Positions 56,614-64,000 of a stretch of 64,000 nucleotides of DNA are shown in pieces. The notes below the pieces were generated by a model that did no database searches, was not told where the DNA came from, and worked only from the letters and a program-made list of their open reading frames with translations. The stretch spans positions 1-64,000 of the forward strand of contig VGXC01000014.1 of assembly GCA_016873495.1 (NCBI GenBank), given 5' to 3'. The DNA comes from Nitrospira sp. (lineage in GTDB: Bacteria; Nitrospirota; Nitrospiria; Nitrospirales; Nitrospiraceae). The stretch's first letter is position 1. The number at the start of each line of letters is the position of its first letter. The translations under genes and the position numbers were made by a program.

Positions 56614-56882
56614 GCGCCCAGCCGACCGCCGACGAAGTGAGACGCTCGGCCCTCCGCATCCTGGGGGAGATTGCGCCGGAAGCGGACCTGGCCTCGCTCA
56701 AGCCGGACGTGAGTTTCCGAGATCAGCTGGACATCGACTCCATGGACTTTCTGAACTTCGTGATCGCCTTGCACGAAGCCTTGCAGGTGGAGATTCCCGA
56801 GGCGGACTATCCGAAGCTCGCGACCTTGAACGCCTGTGTGGCTTATGTCCTGGCCAAAGCCGCGGCTGGGCCGAACCCGTAG
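56610..56882 (+). CDS. Acyl carrier protein in pyruvate dehydrogenase operon
   Basis: 90 residues. Four-helix ACP fold with the phosphopantetheine site [14 protein letters not shown] (Ser in DSM), acidic helix II and [11 protein letters not shown]. Overlaps the E2 stop by 4 bases (ATGA), so its synthesis is coupled to E2. It may carry a lipoate or fatty acid precursor (for example octanoyl for lipoylation) or another acyl group. It is not next to fatty acid synthesis genes. Confidence 0.88.
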   Translation: MSAQPTADEVRRSALRILGEIAPEADLASLKPDVSFRDQLDIDSMDFLNFVIALHEALQVEIPEADYPKLATLNACVAYVLAKAAAGPNP

Positions 56883-57027
56883 CTAGAGGCGAGGAAACAC
56901 AGACTTGAAGGAGAAGACGGGCGTCCTTGCGTGGAAACGAGGGGAGGGAGCCCGGTCAACCGGAACGGACCTTGGCTCCCGACTGTCGCGGAATGGGCAC
57001 AATCTGACGGGGGATTAGGACCGACAT

Positions 57028-57063
57028 AAAAAAACGGCCCGCCCTCATGTGGACCGCCGGGCC
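57028..57063 (-). terminator. Intrinsic terminator on minus strand
   Basis: On the minus strand, GGCCCG (57063-57058) pairs with CGGGCC (57041-57036), followed by G and seven T (57034-57028). It ends the candidate RNA 57028-57302. Confidence 0.7.
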
Positions 57064-57302
57064 TGTCGACTCATCGGGACCTTGTCCGGCAACCCAGCCT
57101 GTCCCTCCCCGGCTGGTTGTCCCGCGCCTCCCTTGGGTCAACGCCCAACTCCGGTCGTGCCTACGGGCACCTGCGAGGCGGCGCGTCCTTCGGATCACGA
57201 TCCCGCTCCGGCACAGGAGCGGCGCCCTTTGCACGCTGGCTGCATGAGGGCGAGTCACCCACCTTTGGCTGCGAACCATCCTCCGCTTCTCCCCCTCCTC
57301 CT
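57028..57302 (-). ncRNA. Candidate structured non-coding RNA (~275 nt)
   Basis: Unassigned region with promoter, several hairpins and terminator, all on the minus strand. A 10-bp long-range helix joins CGCCCTCATG (57252-57243) to CATGAGGGCG (57049-57040). Inside are GGCGC/GCGCC enclosing CGCTCC-GGAGCG (57221-57204) and a small GGAT/ATCC hairpin; GCCTC/GAGGC enclosing GTGCC-GGCAC (57170-57157) and TTGGG-CCCAA (57148-57133); and CGGGAC/GTCCCG enclosing CAACC.AGCC-GGCTGGGTTG. The long-range helix shares bases with the terminator stem. No match to RNase P, tmRNA, SRP or 6S signatures. No plausible protein in any frame. Confidence 0.55.
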
Positions 57303-57308
57303 GCTGTC

Positions 57309-57336
57309 TATGTAAGCATCCCTTGCTTGGGGTCAA
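57309..57336 (-). promoter_or_regulatory. Sigma-70-like promoter for the candidate RNA
   Basis: On the minus strand, TTGACC (57336-57331) and TACATA (57314-57309) are separated by 16 bases. The -35 matches 5/6 of consensus; the -10 is weak. Expected start is near 57302, placing the RNA between this box and the terminator. Confidence 0.45.
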
Positions 57337-57619
57337 CTCTCTGAGGGATGAGTTGTCCTCGGCGCTTCCGGGCCTGGTCGCTGCCCCCTTTTCCTCTAGA
57401 TCGCGGGTCTGTGGCATGACTCCCCATTGTCCTTTGTCCGACTGTCCAGAAATGCCGCGCCGTTTTCCCAACCTCCGAGAGAGTGGGAGAACCGGAAGAA
57501 GTTTCAAGGGGTTATGAGGTCGATCCTTGCAGTCATCCTGGCATCGGGCATGCACAGTCTGAGATGGGGCTCTTGGACATTCACCGTCACCCATTCACGT
57601 TTCACGAGGAGGAGTCGCT
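57337..57619. other. Upstream region of hsp20
   Basis: About 280 bases without a gene. GAGGAGG lies before the hsp20 ATG. No CIRCE- or ROSE-like element is evident; a heat-shock promoter may lie here but could not be identified. Confidence 0.4.
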
Positions 57620-58075
57620 ATGAATGCCATCACCCGTTGGGATCCGTTCAAGGAACTGGAGGACATGCAGAATCGGTTGAACACGATGTTCGGCCGCGCG
57701 CCGGTGCGTAAGGCCGGCGACAAAGATGAGGCCCTGACGGTGGCCGAGTGGGCGCCGCTCGTGGACATCACCGAGGACGACAAGGAATATCTGATCAAGG
57801 CCGAGTTGCCCGAAGTCAAAAAAGAGGACATCAAGCTGACCGTCGACGAGGATGTGCTGACGATCACGGGGGAGCGGAAATACGAGAAAGAAGAGAAGGG
57901 CAAGAAATACCACCGTGTGGAACGAGCCTACGGCAGTTTCATGCGCAGCTTCACTTTGCCGGAGGATGCGGATGGGTCCAAGGTGTCCGCCGAATGCAAG
58001 GACGGCTTGCTCAAGGTGCACCTGCCGAAGTCGGAAAAGGCCAAGCCGAAGAGCATCGAGGTGAAGGTGAGCTGA
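57620..58075 (+). CDS. Small heat-shock protein Hsp20
   Basis: 151 residues, standard length. N-terminal region MNAITRWDPFKELEDMQNRL, alpha-crystallin domain ~45-135 (WAPLVDITEDDKEYLIKAELPEVKKEDIKLTVDEDVLTITGER) with the closing G-L-L motif (KDGLLKVHLPK) and the C-terminal I-x-V (IEVKV). ATP-independent holdase binding unfolded proteins. GAGGAGGAG precedes ATG. Confidence 0.95.
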   Translation: MNAITRWDPFKELEDMQNRLNTMFGRAPVRKAGDKDEALTVAEWAPLVDITEDDKEYLIKAELPEVKKEDIKLTVDEDVLTITGERKYEKEEKGKKYHRVERAYGSFMRSFTLPEDADGSKVSAECKDGLLKVHLPKSEKAKPKSIEVKVS

Positions 58076-58177
58076 GCGGCCGGCCCTCCCAGCCGTCTTC
58101 CCGGTCTGCATCTTGCTGTCCGACCGGGGCGGGAAGGGGATGGAGAATAGGCAAGGGCTCGAACAGGAGGACGTGGC

Positions 58178-58876
58178 TTGTTCGTCTTGCGGGATCGGGA
58201 AGAGGCGGGGCGATTGTTGGCGGAACGGTTGGGCGCCTATCGGGACGACCCGAACGCGATGATCCTGGCCTTGCCCCGTGGCGGGGTGGCGGTGGGATAC
58301 ACCCTGAGCCTGGCGCTGCGGCTGCCGCTCGATGTCCTGATCGTGCGCAAGCTGGGCGCGCCGGGTAACCCGGAATATGCCGTTGGGGCGCTGGCCGAAG
58401 GCCGCGCACTCTATCTCAATCAGGAGGGAATGGGCGCGCTCGGTTTGCGCCGCGAAGATCTCGACAAGCCGATTCGCGTCCAGGAAGAGGAAATTGTCAG
58501 GCGGCAAGCCCTCTACCGCGGCGGCCGGGCTCTGCCGCAGATGGCCGGCCAGACGATTGTGTTGGTGGATGACGGGATTGCCACCGGGTCCACCTTTTTT
58601 GCCTGCATCGAGGCGGTGAAGAAGCTCAAGCCGGATCGACTGGCGGCGGCCATTCCGGTCGGGCCGAGGGAGACCCTGCTTCGGGTGCAACGAGAGGTCG
58701 ACGAGGTGGTCTGTTTGATGACGCCGGAGCCGTTTTTTGCCGTCGGGAACCATTACGAAGAGTTTGCGCAAGTCGAGGATGCGGCCGTCGTCCGCTATCT
58801 GGAGAAGGCGGCTGCAGCGTTGCGCGAAGGGGCGCGCGATGCGCGCGTAACTGGGTCTAACCGAAATCATTCATGA
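58178..58876 (+). CDS. Phosphoribosyltransferase-domain protein
   Basis: 232 residues from TTG (CAGGAGG 7 bases upstream). PRPP-binding motif VLVDDGIATGST, N-terminal LALPRGGVAVGYTL and LPLDVLIVRKLGAPGNPEYAVGAL mark the family of phosphoribosyltransferases often fused to dienelactone hydrolases. The hydrolase-type partner is at 11914-12570. Substrate base unknown. Confidence 0.88.
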   Translation: MFVLRDREEAGRLLAERLGAYRDDPNAMILALPRGGVAVGYTLSLALRLPLDVLIVRKLGAPGNPEYAVGALAEGRALYLNQEGMGALGLRREDLDKPIRVQEEEIVRRQALYRGGRALPQMAGQTIVLVDDGIATGSTFFACIEAVKKLKPDRLAAAIPVGPRETLLRVQREVDEVVCLMTPEPFFAVGNHYEEFAQVEDAAVVRYLEKAAAALREGARDARVTGSNRNHS

Positions 58877-58887
58877 GGAGTTTTGAT

Positions 58888-59400
58888 ATGGCCGTACGAG
58901 CGGGGAAGCCCAACGGCAATCCGGCGGTCCGGGTGGCGCGCAGGGATCGAACGATTCAAGAGGCCCGGCATGACGTGTACCAGGCCCGCGGCAAGTTCCG
59001 GGAACCGACCGCCTGCCCGCGATGCGGGGCGGTCTTCCGCAAAGGACATTGGAGTTGGAGGATCAGGCCGGCCAAAGCCCATGAGGCGATCTGTCCGGCT
59101 TGTGAGCGCATCGGCGATCAGAACCCATCCGGGATTCTGACCCTGCAGGGGCCGTTCCTCGCCGCGCATCGGGACGAGATCCTGGGGCTTATCCACAATG
59201 AAGAGGCGAAGGCCAAGGCGGAACATCCCCTCTCGCGGGTCATGAAGGTCGATCAGAAAAACAGCCGCGTGGAAGTGACCACCACCGACATGCATTTGGC
59301 GCAAGGCATCGGCGAGGCGTTGCGCCATGCCTATCAGGGGACGCTCACCTTACGGTATTCCCGCAATCAACAGCTCATCCGCGTGCGGTGGGAGCGCTGA
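58888..59400 (+). CDS. BCAM0308-like zinc-ribbon protein
   Basis: 170 residues from MAVRAGKPNGN. Zinc ribbon CPRCGAVFRKGHW and CPACERIGDQNPSG, then a domain with AHRDEILGLI, HPLSRVMKV and VTTTDMHLAQGIGEALRHAY resembling the NMD3-like/BCAM0308 family. Ribosome or RNA association is suspected. GAGGAG before ATG. It belongs to a plus-strand stress cluster. Confidence 0.75.
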   Translation: MAVRAGKPNGNPAVRVARRDRTIQEARHDVYQARGKFREPTACPRCGAVFRKGHWSWRIRPAKAHEAICPACERIGDQNPSGILTLQGPFLAAHRDEILGLIHNEEAKAKAEHPLSRVMKVDQKNSRVEVTTTDMHLAQGIGEALRHAYQGTLTLRYSRNQQLIRVRWER

Positions 59401-59443
59401 ACAGGGATGTGCGGCTGAGTCGGACCGCGAAAGGAGTCGTGAC

Positions 59444-59911
59444 ATGAAAGTTCGTGACGCAATGGCCACCGTCGTCCATTCCTGCCGGCCGCACACCAAC
59501 CTGGCCGAAGCTGCCGAATATATGTGGAACGTGGACTGCGGCGCCCTACCGGTCGTGGACCATGAGGGCAGGGTGATCGGGATGATCACAGACCGGGACA
59601 TCTGCATAGCCCTTGCCACGAAGGGCCGGATCGCGTCCTGCGTGAACGTCTGGGAGGCCATCACAGGGCGAATCTATGCCTGCCGACCCGATGACGATAT
59701 CAAGGCGGCGCTCAAAACTATGGCCACCGAGCGGGTGCGGCGGCTCCCGGTCACGGATGATGACGGGATGCTCAAGGGGTTTCTGTCCATCAACGACCTT
59801 GTGCTGCTGACCGGAGAGGCCAAGTGGAAGGGGGCGCAAGCGCTCTCCTGCGAAGACGTCATGGATACCTTGAAAAAGATTTGCGGGCACCGGGCCCTAG
59901 TGGGAATCTGA
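59444..59911 (+). CDS. CBS-domain pair protein
   Basis: 155 residues. First CBS: MKVRDAMATVVHSCRPHTN..., GALPVVDHEGRVIGMITDRDI; second: ITGRIYACRPDDD..., RRLPVTDDDGMLKGFLSINDL. A signalling-type stand-alone Bateman module. AAAGGAG lies before ATG. Confidence 0.9.
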   Translation: MKVRDAMATVVHSCRPHTNLAEAAEYMWNVDCGALPVVDHEGRVIGMITDRDICIALATKGRIASCVNVWEAITGRIYACRPDDDIKAALKTMATERVRRLPVTDDDGMLKGFLSINDLVLLTGEAKWKGAQALSCEDVMDTLKKICGHRALVGI

Positions 59912-59969
59912 TCCGAGCCGAACGGCCTGACGTTCTCGACTGACTGGCGCCCCGCAACGAAAGGCGGGC

Positions 59970-61694
59970 ATGGATCGTCGCGTAATGGCCTTCGATTTCG
60001 ACGGGACGCTCGCGGTGGAGGGGAAGGTCCCGGTCGAGCTGGCGTCGGCGCTGGAGCGGTGCCGTGATTCGGGGTATGCCCTCTTCCTCGTCACAGGTCG
60101 GCGATTCGATTCGGTTCCGTTGGGGCCGTTGGCCGAGCTGTTTGTCGGAATTGTCTGGGAAAACGGCGCGGTGCTGGCGCACCGGGCGAGCGGAGAATTG
60201 TACCTGCCCTTCGGCCAGCTCCATCCGCGTCTGCTGAAGGCGTTGACGGACGCCGGGATTCCCTTCGAGCGCGGGCTGGCCATCGCCGCAACCTGGACCC
60301 CTCACGAGCAGGCCGTCTGGCAGGTGCTCGGCGCCCATGGGGGCGAAGCCTCGGTCGAATACAACAAAGGGGCCCTGATGATCGTGCCGCCCGGCACCTC
60401 CAAGGGAACGGGACTGGAACGGCTGCTGGCGCTGTGCGGCTTCTCGGCCAGAAACTTGGCCGCCTTCGGGGATGCGGAGAACGATCTGTCCATGCTGAAC
60501 CTGGCCGAAGTGGCCGTGGCGGTCGAAGACGCCATTCCGGCCGTACGCGAGATGGCCGATGTGGTGGCGCAAGGACCGGGTCCGACCGGAGTGCGGGCGG
60601 TCTTGGATGAGTTCCCCCTCGCCGGGCGATACCTCGACGTGCCGCTCCGGAGGGAACGACGGATCTTGCTCGGACACGATGACGCGGGCCATGCGGTGAC
60701 CCTTCCCGCCTCGCGCTTGGCCGGGCGGAACTTGGGAGTGTTCGGCGATTCGGGAACCGGCAAGTCCTGGATGGTGGGCCTGCTGGCCGAGGGGCTGCAC
60801 CATGAAGAGTATCAGGTGCTCTTGATCGACCCGGAGGGGGACTTTCGGGGCTTGCGGGTTCTGCCTCGGTTTTTGGCGCTTGAGGGAGATGCGCATTCTC
60901 TGCCGGCTCCGCCGGCCGTGGCGGCTCTGTTGGACTCGGCGGGGCTGTCGGTGGTGCTGGATCTAAGCCGCTATCCGGTGCCCCTGCGCAGCGGGTATCT
61001 GGCGGAACTGATTCGCGTGCTACGCCCCTTGCGTGAGCGCAAGTACCGGCCGCATTGGATTGTATTGGAAGAGGCTCAGCAGTTCCTCCTGCCGGACGGG
61101 AGGGAGGTGACGGAGGGCCTCTTGCCGCTGTTGGAAGGAGGGGGCTGGGCCTTTGTCTCCTACCGGCCCGATCGGTTCGATCAGGCCGTGCTCCGGGAGA
61201 TACACCACTGTCTATTGACGCGCATGACCGAACCGGATTCGGTGCAAGCCGTGCAGACCCATTGCAAAACCTGCGGCGCGGGTGGCGTGAATATGGCGGC
61301 GCTGGCGCCGGGCTCGGCGCTGCTCTGCGGCGGGCCGGTGGTGCGGCTGCGTCCGGCGATCCGACGGGTGCCCCACACGCGCCACCACTACAAGTATCTG
61401 GATGTGCCGCTGCCGCCGGAGAAACGCTTTCGATTCTGCGACGCGCGGACGGATCTCGGCAAGGAGGCGGCCAGCCTCTATGAGCTGCTGCATCTGCTGC
61501 CGTCGCTTCCTATCGCGAGTTTGGAATATCACGATCGACGCCAGGATCTGGTACGCTGGGTGGAGAGTGCGTTGGGCGACCAGGATCTGGCCGCGCGGCT
61601 TCGGAAGCTCTCCAACAGGCAATTGCAGGGGGAGGAACTGCGGGAAGCGCTCAGGCAAACCGTGGCGACCCATTATGCGGACCTGACGGCATGA
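59970..61694 (+). CDS. HAD phosphatase fused to HerA/VirB4-like ATPase
   Basis: 574 residues. Residues 1-~215 form a Cof-type HAD hydrolase: DFDGT (Asp9, Asp11), VTGRR, SKGTGLERLL and GDAENDLSML, so all four motifs are present. Residues ~235-574 form an ATPase with Walker A GDSGTGKSW (~258-266), LLIDPEGDFRG and Walker B WIVLEEAQQFLL (~363-374), resembling HerA/FtsK-type (DUF87/DUF853) motors. A small CKTCG motif follows. No nuclease (NurA-like) partner nearby. The link between dephosphorylation and a translocase-like ATPase is unexplained. Confidence 0.8.
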   Translation: MDRRVMAFDFDGTLAVEGKVPVELASALERCRDSGYALFLVTGRRFDSVPLGPLAELFVGIVWENGAVLAHRASGELYLPFGQLHPRLLKALTDAGIPFERGLAIAATWTPHEQAVWQVLGAHGGEASVEYNKGALMIVPPGTSKGTGLERLLALCGFSARNLAAFGDAENDLSMLNLAEVAVAVEDAIPAVREMADVVAQGPGPTGVRAVLDEFPLAGRYLDVPLRRERRILLGHDDAGHAVTLPASRLAGRNLGVFGDSGTGKSWMVGLLAEGLHHEEYQVLLIDPEGDFRGLRVLPRFLALEGDAHSLPAPPAVAALLDSAGLSVVLDLSRYPVPLRSGYLAELIRVLRPLRERKYRPHWIVLEEAQQFLLPDGREVTEGLLPLLEGGGWAFVSYRPDRFDQAVLREIHHCLLTRMTEPDSVQAVQTHCKTCGAGGVNMAALAPGSALLCGGPVVRLRPAIRRVPHTRHHYKYLDVPLPPEKRFRFCDARTDLGKEAASLYELLHLLPSLPIASLEYHDRRQDLVRWVESALGDQDLAARLRKLSNRQLQGEELREALRQTVATHYADLTA

Positions 61695-61735
61695 CGGATG
61701 CAGACCGGTTCGACGTTCACTAAAGGAGATCATCC

Positions 61736-62101
61736 ATGAAGATCACACAGGCGGCGGCGGTCGGGTTCGTCGCGATCCTCCTCGGCCAATCCTGGGCGGT
61801 GGCCCAGGATTTTCGGGGCAACACGAAAATCGGGCAGGCCGTGTATGAGCAACACTGTCTCCGCTGCCACGGGCTTGCGCTAGACGGCAGGGGGCCCGAT
61901 GCGCCATACTTGATCGTCGCGCCGACCAACCTGCAGACGCTGAAGTCCCGGTCGAAGTCGGACTGGGAATTGCTCGTCGCCGTGACTCATGGCGTGTTGT
62001 TTTCGCCCATGCACGGCTGGCGGGGCCGGTTGACCGACGAGCAGATCACAGACGTGCTGGCCTATATCCGCCTAATGGCGCCCTTCGATGCCGTGAGCTG
62101 A
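61736..62101 (+). CDS. Monohaem cytochrome c, periplasmic
   Basis: 121 residues with a signal peptide (1-24, SWAVAQ cleavage) and haem motif CLRCH (Cys41, Cys44, His45); the probable Met ligand is in SPMHGW. A paralogue of 23040-23408 with the same SPMHGWRGRLTD block. The next gene encodes a thiol-redox membrane protein, which could serve cytochrome maturation. Confidence 0.9.
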   Translation: MKITQAAAVGFVAILLGQSWAVAQDFRGNTKIGQAVYEQHCLRCHGLALDGRGPDAPYLIVAPTNLQTLKSRSKSDWELLVAVTHGVLFSPMHGWRGRLTDEQITDVLAYIRLMAPFDAVS

Positions 62102-62135
62102 GCGGCCCACGTGCGCCGCTGCTGTCTGTGACGGG

Positions 62136-63347
62136 GTGACGACGAGCCGACGAGGCCTGATCCTGTTCCTGACGCTCTGGCTCCTGACCATTGCGTCGAG
62201 CGGGTTCGCCGCCGACCAGGGTTCGCCGCAGGCGGACCTCGAAGTCTTCACCCGTGCGGGCTGTCCCCGCTGTGCCGCCGCTAAACGGTTCCTCGACGAG
62301 CTGCAACGATCCCGACCGACCCTGCGCATCCTTATCCGGGACATTGGGGAAGACCCGGCGGCCTTGGCGCGACTCACAAACGTGGCTGCCGCGCAAAACT
62401 CGCGCACCATCGGCGTTCCGGCTTTTTACGTGCGCGGCCGACTGCTGATCGGCTTTGCCGGGCCGGACCGCACCGGACAACAGATTCTGGCTCTTCTGAA
62501 CCAACCGGAATCGCCCCCCGCCGGGCCGGCGCCGGAAGAAGCCTGCCGGCCTGAGTTGACGATCCCCTGCGACCGGGCCGCAACCGAGCCGCAACCGGCT
62601 CTCGACGGGATCTCTCTCCCTTTCGTCGGCCGCCTGACCGTGCAGGGTCTTGGCCTTCCCCTCTTTACGCTGATCCTGGGGCTCCTCGACGGCTTCAATC
62701 CTTGTTCCATGTGGGTGCTGGTCTTGATGTTGTCGCTGCTGGCCGGCCTCCGGGACCGTGTCAAGTTGCTGGCGATCGCCGGGACGTTTGTGGCCGTCCA
62801 GGGACTCGTGTATTTCGCGTTCATGGCGGCGTGGCTGAACGTCTTCCTGTTCATCGGTCTCTCGCGCGCGGCGGAAATCTTGTTGGGGGCGATTGCGGGC
62901 CTGGCAGGCGTCGTCCATGTCAAAGACTTTCTGGCCTTCGGGCGCGGCCTCTCGTTGAGCGTCCCGTCCTCGACCAAGCCGACCCTCTACGCCAAGGTCC
63001 GCCCCATCTTGTACGCCGAGCACCTCGCCGGCGCCTTGCTGGGCACGGTGGTGCTGGCGGTGCTGGTGCAGGGGGTCGAAGTCCTTTGCACGGCCGGACT
63101 GCCCGCCCTCTACACCGGAATCCTTACGAGGCATCAACTAGAGGGCCGGCTGTACTATGGATATCTGCTTCTGTACAATGCCGCGTATATGTTCGACGAT
63201 GTCATCGTCCTGGGCATCGGCGCCGTGACGCTCAGCCGGCGGCGGCTCCAGGAACGGGAGGGACGCTGGCTCAAGCTGGTGAGCGGCCTGGTCATGGTGG
63301 GTCTGGGCATTGTGCTGATCGCCAAACCGGAGTGGCTTGCGTGGTGA
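62136..63347 (+). CDS. Glutaredoxin-like domain fused to CcdA/DsbD-like membrane domain
   Basis: 403 residues from GTG, with a signal segment (GLILFLTLWLLTIASSGF). A thioredoxin/glutaredoxin-like domain (~30-130) with the CPRC active site (AGCPRCAAAKRFLDEL) is followed by a membrane domain with six spans (~168-400) whose Cys sit in DGFNPCSMWVLVLML and VLCTAGLPALYTGIL. CcdA/DsbD homologues carry electrons from cytoplasmic thioredoxin to periplasmic thiols for cytochrome c assembly. It follows a cytochrome c gene. Confidence 0.82.
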   Translation: MTTSRRGLILFLTLWLLTIASSGFAADQGSPQADLEVFTRAGCPRCAAAKRFLDELQRSRPTLRILIRDIGEDPAALARLTNVAAAQNSRTIGVPAFYVRGRLLIGFAGPDRTGQQILALLNQPESPPAGPAPEEACRPELTIPCDRAATEPQPALDGISLPFVGRLTVQGLGLPLFTLILGLLDGFNPCSMWVLVLMLSLLAGLRDRVKLLAIAGTFVAVQGLVYFAFMAAWLNVFLFIGLSRAAEILLGAIAGLAGVVHVKDFLAFGRGLSLSVPSSTKPTLYAKVRPILYAEHLAGALLGTVVLAVLVQGVEVLCTAGLPALYTGILTRHQLEGRLYYGYLLLYNAAYMFDDVIVLGIGAVTLSRRRLQEREGRWLKLVSGLVMVGLGIVLIAKPEWLAW

Positions 63348-64000
63348 CGGTCGATCAAGAGCCTGAGTCGGCTCCGAAGCGGGGGTTGCCGGCGATCATC
63401 CATACGGTGCCGCCTGAGACGCCGGTCTTCGAAGTGGCCCAGGTGATGGACTCGGAGGGGGTGGGCGATGTGCTCGTGGCCTGGGACCGGAAACCGATCG
63501 GCCTCCTTACGGATCGCGATCTGGTCGTGCGCGTGCTCGCTCAGGGGTTGAATCCCAAGACCCTGCTCGTGTGGGAAGTGATGTCCAAGCCCCTGGTCCT
63601 GGCCTCCGGCACGCAGGACATCGGGGCGGCGGTGGGGTTGATGGCACGTTACGGGATCCGACGCCTGCCGATCGTGGATGAGGCCGGGCGGCTGGAGTCC
63701 ATCCTGACCCTCGACGATATTCTGCTCTTGGGCTTGAACGGACGTCCGCACTTGCGCGCCATTATCCAAGGACAATTGGAGTCGAAGAAGGCCGTCGTGA
63801 AGCCCCCGGCGGACGAGGAGCCGGGCCTCTCGTTCCGGGATATCGCCCCTATCACGCAAGCTTTCTCGGCGGCGGTGTCCGTCGCCCGGAATCGTGCCCA
63901 GGATGTTTGCACGGTCATCTCGGAAGCTTCGATCATGGAGGCGGCCCAGCTCATAGTGTCGCGGGATGTCGGCGATGTCTTTGTGGTCGTGGACCGGAAA
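63344..64000 (+). CDS. CBS-domain protein (partial at right edge)
   Basis: 219 residues in the window, frame open to the end. GTG start overlaps the previous stop. CBS segments: PAIIHTVPPETPVFEVA and VLVAWDRKPIGLLTDRDL; KPLVLASGTQDIGAAV and RRLPIVDEAGRLESILTLDDI; then a third, AQDVCTVISEASIMEAAQ, that runs off the edge, so four CBS motifs are likely. Regulatory nucleotide sensor, possibly for the thiol-redox gene upstream. Confidence 0.82.
   Translation, partial: MTVDQEPESAPKRGLPAIIHTVPPETPVFEVAQVMDSEGVGDVLVAWDRKPIGLLTDRDLVVRVLAQGLNPKTLLVWEVMSKPLVLASGTQDIGAAVGLMARYGIRRLPIVDEAGRLESILTLDDILLLGLNGRPHLRAIIQGQLESKKAVVKPPADEEPGLSFRDIAPITQAFSAAVSVARNRAQDVCTVISEASIMEAAQLIVSRDVGDVFVVVDRK

Noticed and set aside
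57028-57302. RNase P RNA, tmRNA, SRP RNA or 6S RNA
   Set aside because: I could not find GAGGAAAGUCC/ACAGA, the tmRNA tRNA-like ends, the SRP GGAAGG-type loop or a 6S single-bubble hairpin.
56956-57594. Open frame of 212 residues on the minus strand across the candidate RNA
   Set aside because: Composition is Arg/Gly/Ser-rich with no family motif and it crosses a promoter and a terminator; RNA structure explains the region better.

Overview
The window is a GC-rich (roughly 60-65% G+C by eye), gene-dense bacterial chromosome segment with no rRNA, tRNA, insertion sequence, integrase or CRISPR array that I can see. The gene set fits a Nitrospira-like bacterium (Nitrospirota): a Cys-type NAD-linked formate dehydrogenase beside a formate/nitrite-family channel, a three-gene 2-oxoacid:ferredoxin oxidoreductase, small monohaem cytochromes c next to cupredoxins, and many universal stress and CBS proteins. 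This assignment is inference from gene content, not from a marker gene.

Layout. 1-7.6 kb: a truncated PfkB-family sugar kinase, an FNT channel and a formate dehydrogenase operon (fdsA-fdsB-fdsG-like plus two accessory genes), all on the minus strand. 7.6-10.3 kb: stress cluster of two UspA genes, a cupredoxin and a THEP1-like NTPase. 10.4-16.5 kb: a repeat-rich spacer with a tiny membrane ORF, a short MgtE-like transporter, an alpha/beta hydrolase, a MacA-like adaptor with a MacB-like permease lacking its ATPase, and a UspA. 16.5-24.6 kb: APS-kinase-like and APH-like kinases, a RaiA/cold-shock fusion, a Lon-type protease, an FmdB zinc ribbon, a cupredoxin/cytochrome c pair, and MlaC-like and CBS genes. 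24.9-30.3 kb: MgtC/DUF4010, FliL-like, outer-membrane, macro-domain and pentapeptide-repeat genes. 30.5-40.5 kb: glnS, the oxidoreductase (gamma-delta, alpha, beta), a P2C-like cation ATPase, a UspA and an AmrS-like radical SAM gene. 40.6-50.1 kb: two tandem ankyrin/caspase lipoproteins, UspA, an FHA-trypsin membrane protease, a PH-domain protein, carbamate kinase and a cyclic-2,3-diphosphoglycerate-synthetase-like GTPase. 50.4-56.9 kb: acyl-CoA synthetase with the pyruvate dehydrogenase E1alpha/E1beta/E2 genes and an acyl carrier protein. 57.0-64 kb: a candidate structured RNA, then Hsp20, phosphoribosyltransferase, zinc-ribbon, CBS, HAD-ATPase fusion, cytochrome c, a glutaredoxin/CcdA-like fusion and a truncated CBS gene.

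How the genes work together. Formate oxidation to NADH, acetate activation, pyruvate dehydrogenase and a ferredoxin-linked 2-oxoacid oxidoreductase form the carbon/electron core. Around it lies a dense stress-response layer (five UspA genes, Hsp20, a hibernation-factor homologue, Lon, CBS sensors, caspase-like and trypsin-like proteins).

Two things stand out as possibly undescribed. First, 57.03-57.31 kb on the minus strand looks like a free-standing structured RNA with its own promoter and terminator. Second, imperfect inverted repeats, each built from its own short degenerate word, are scattered through the window. Several run into genes, where they supply start regions, C-terminal tails and both flexible linkers of the E2 acyltransferase.
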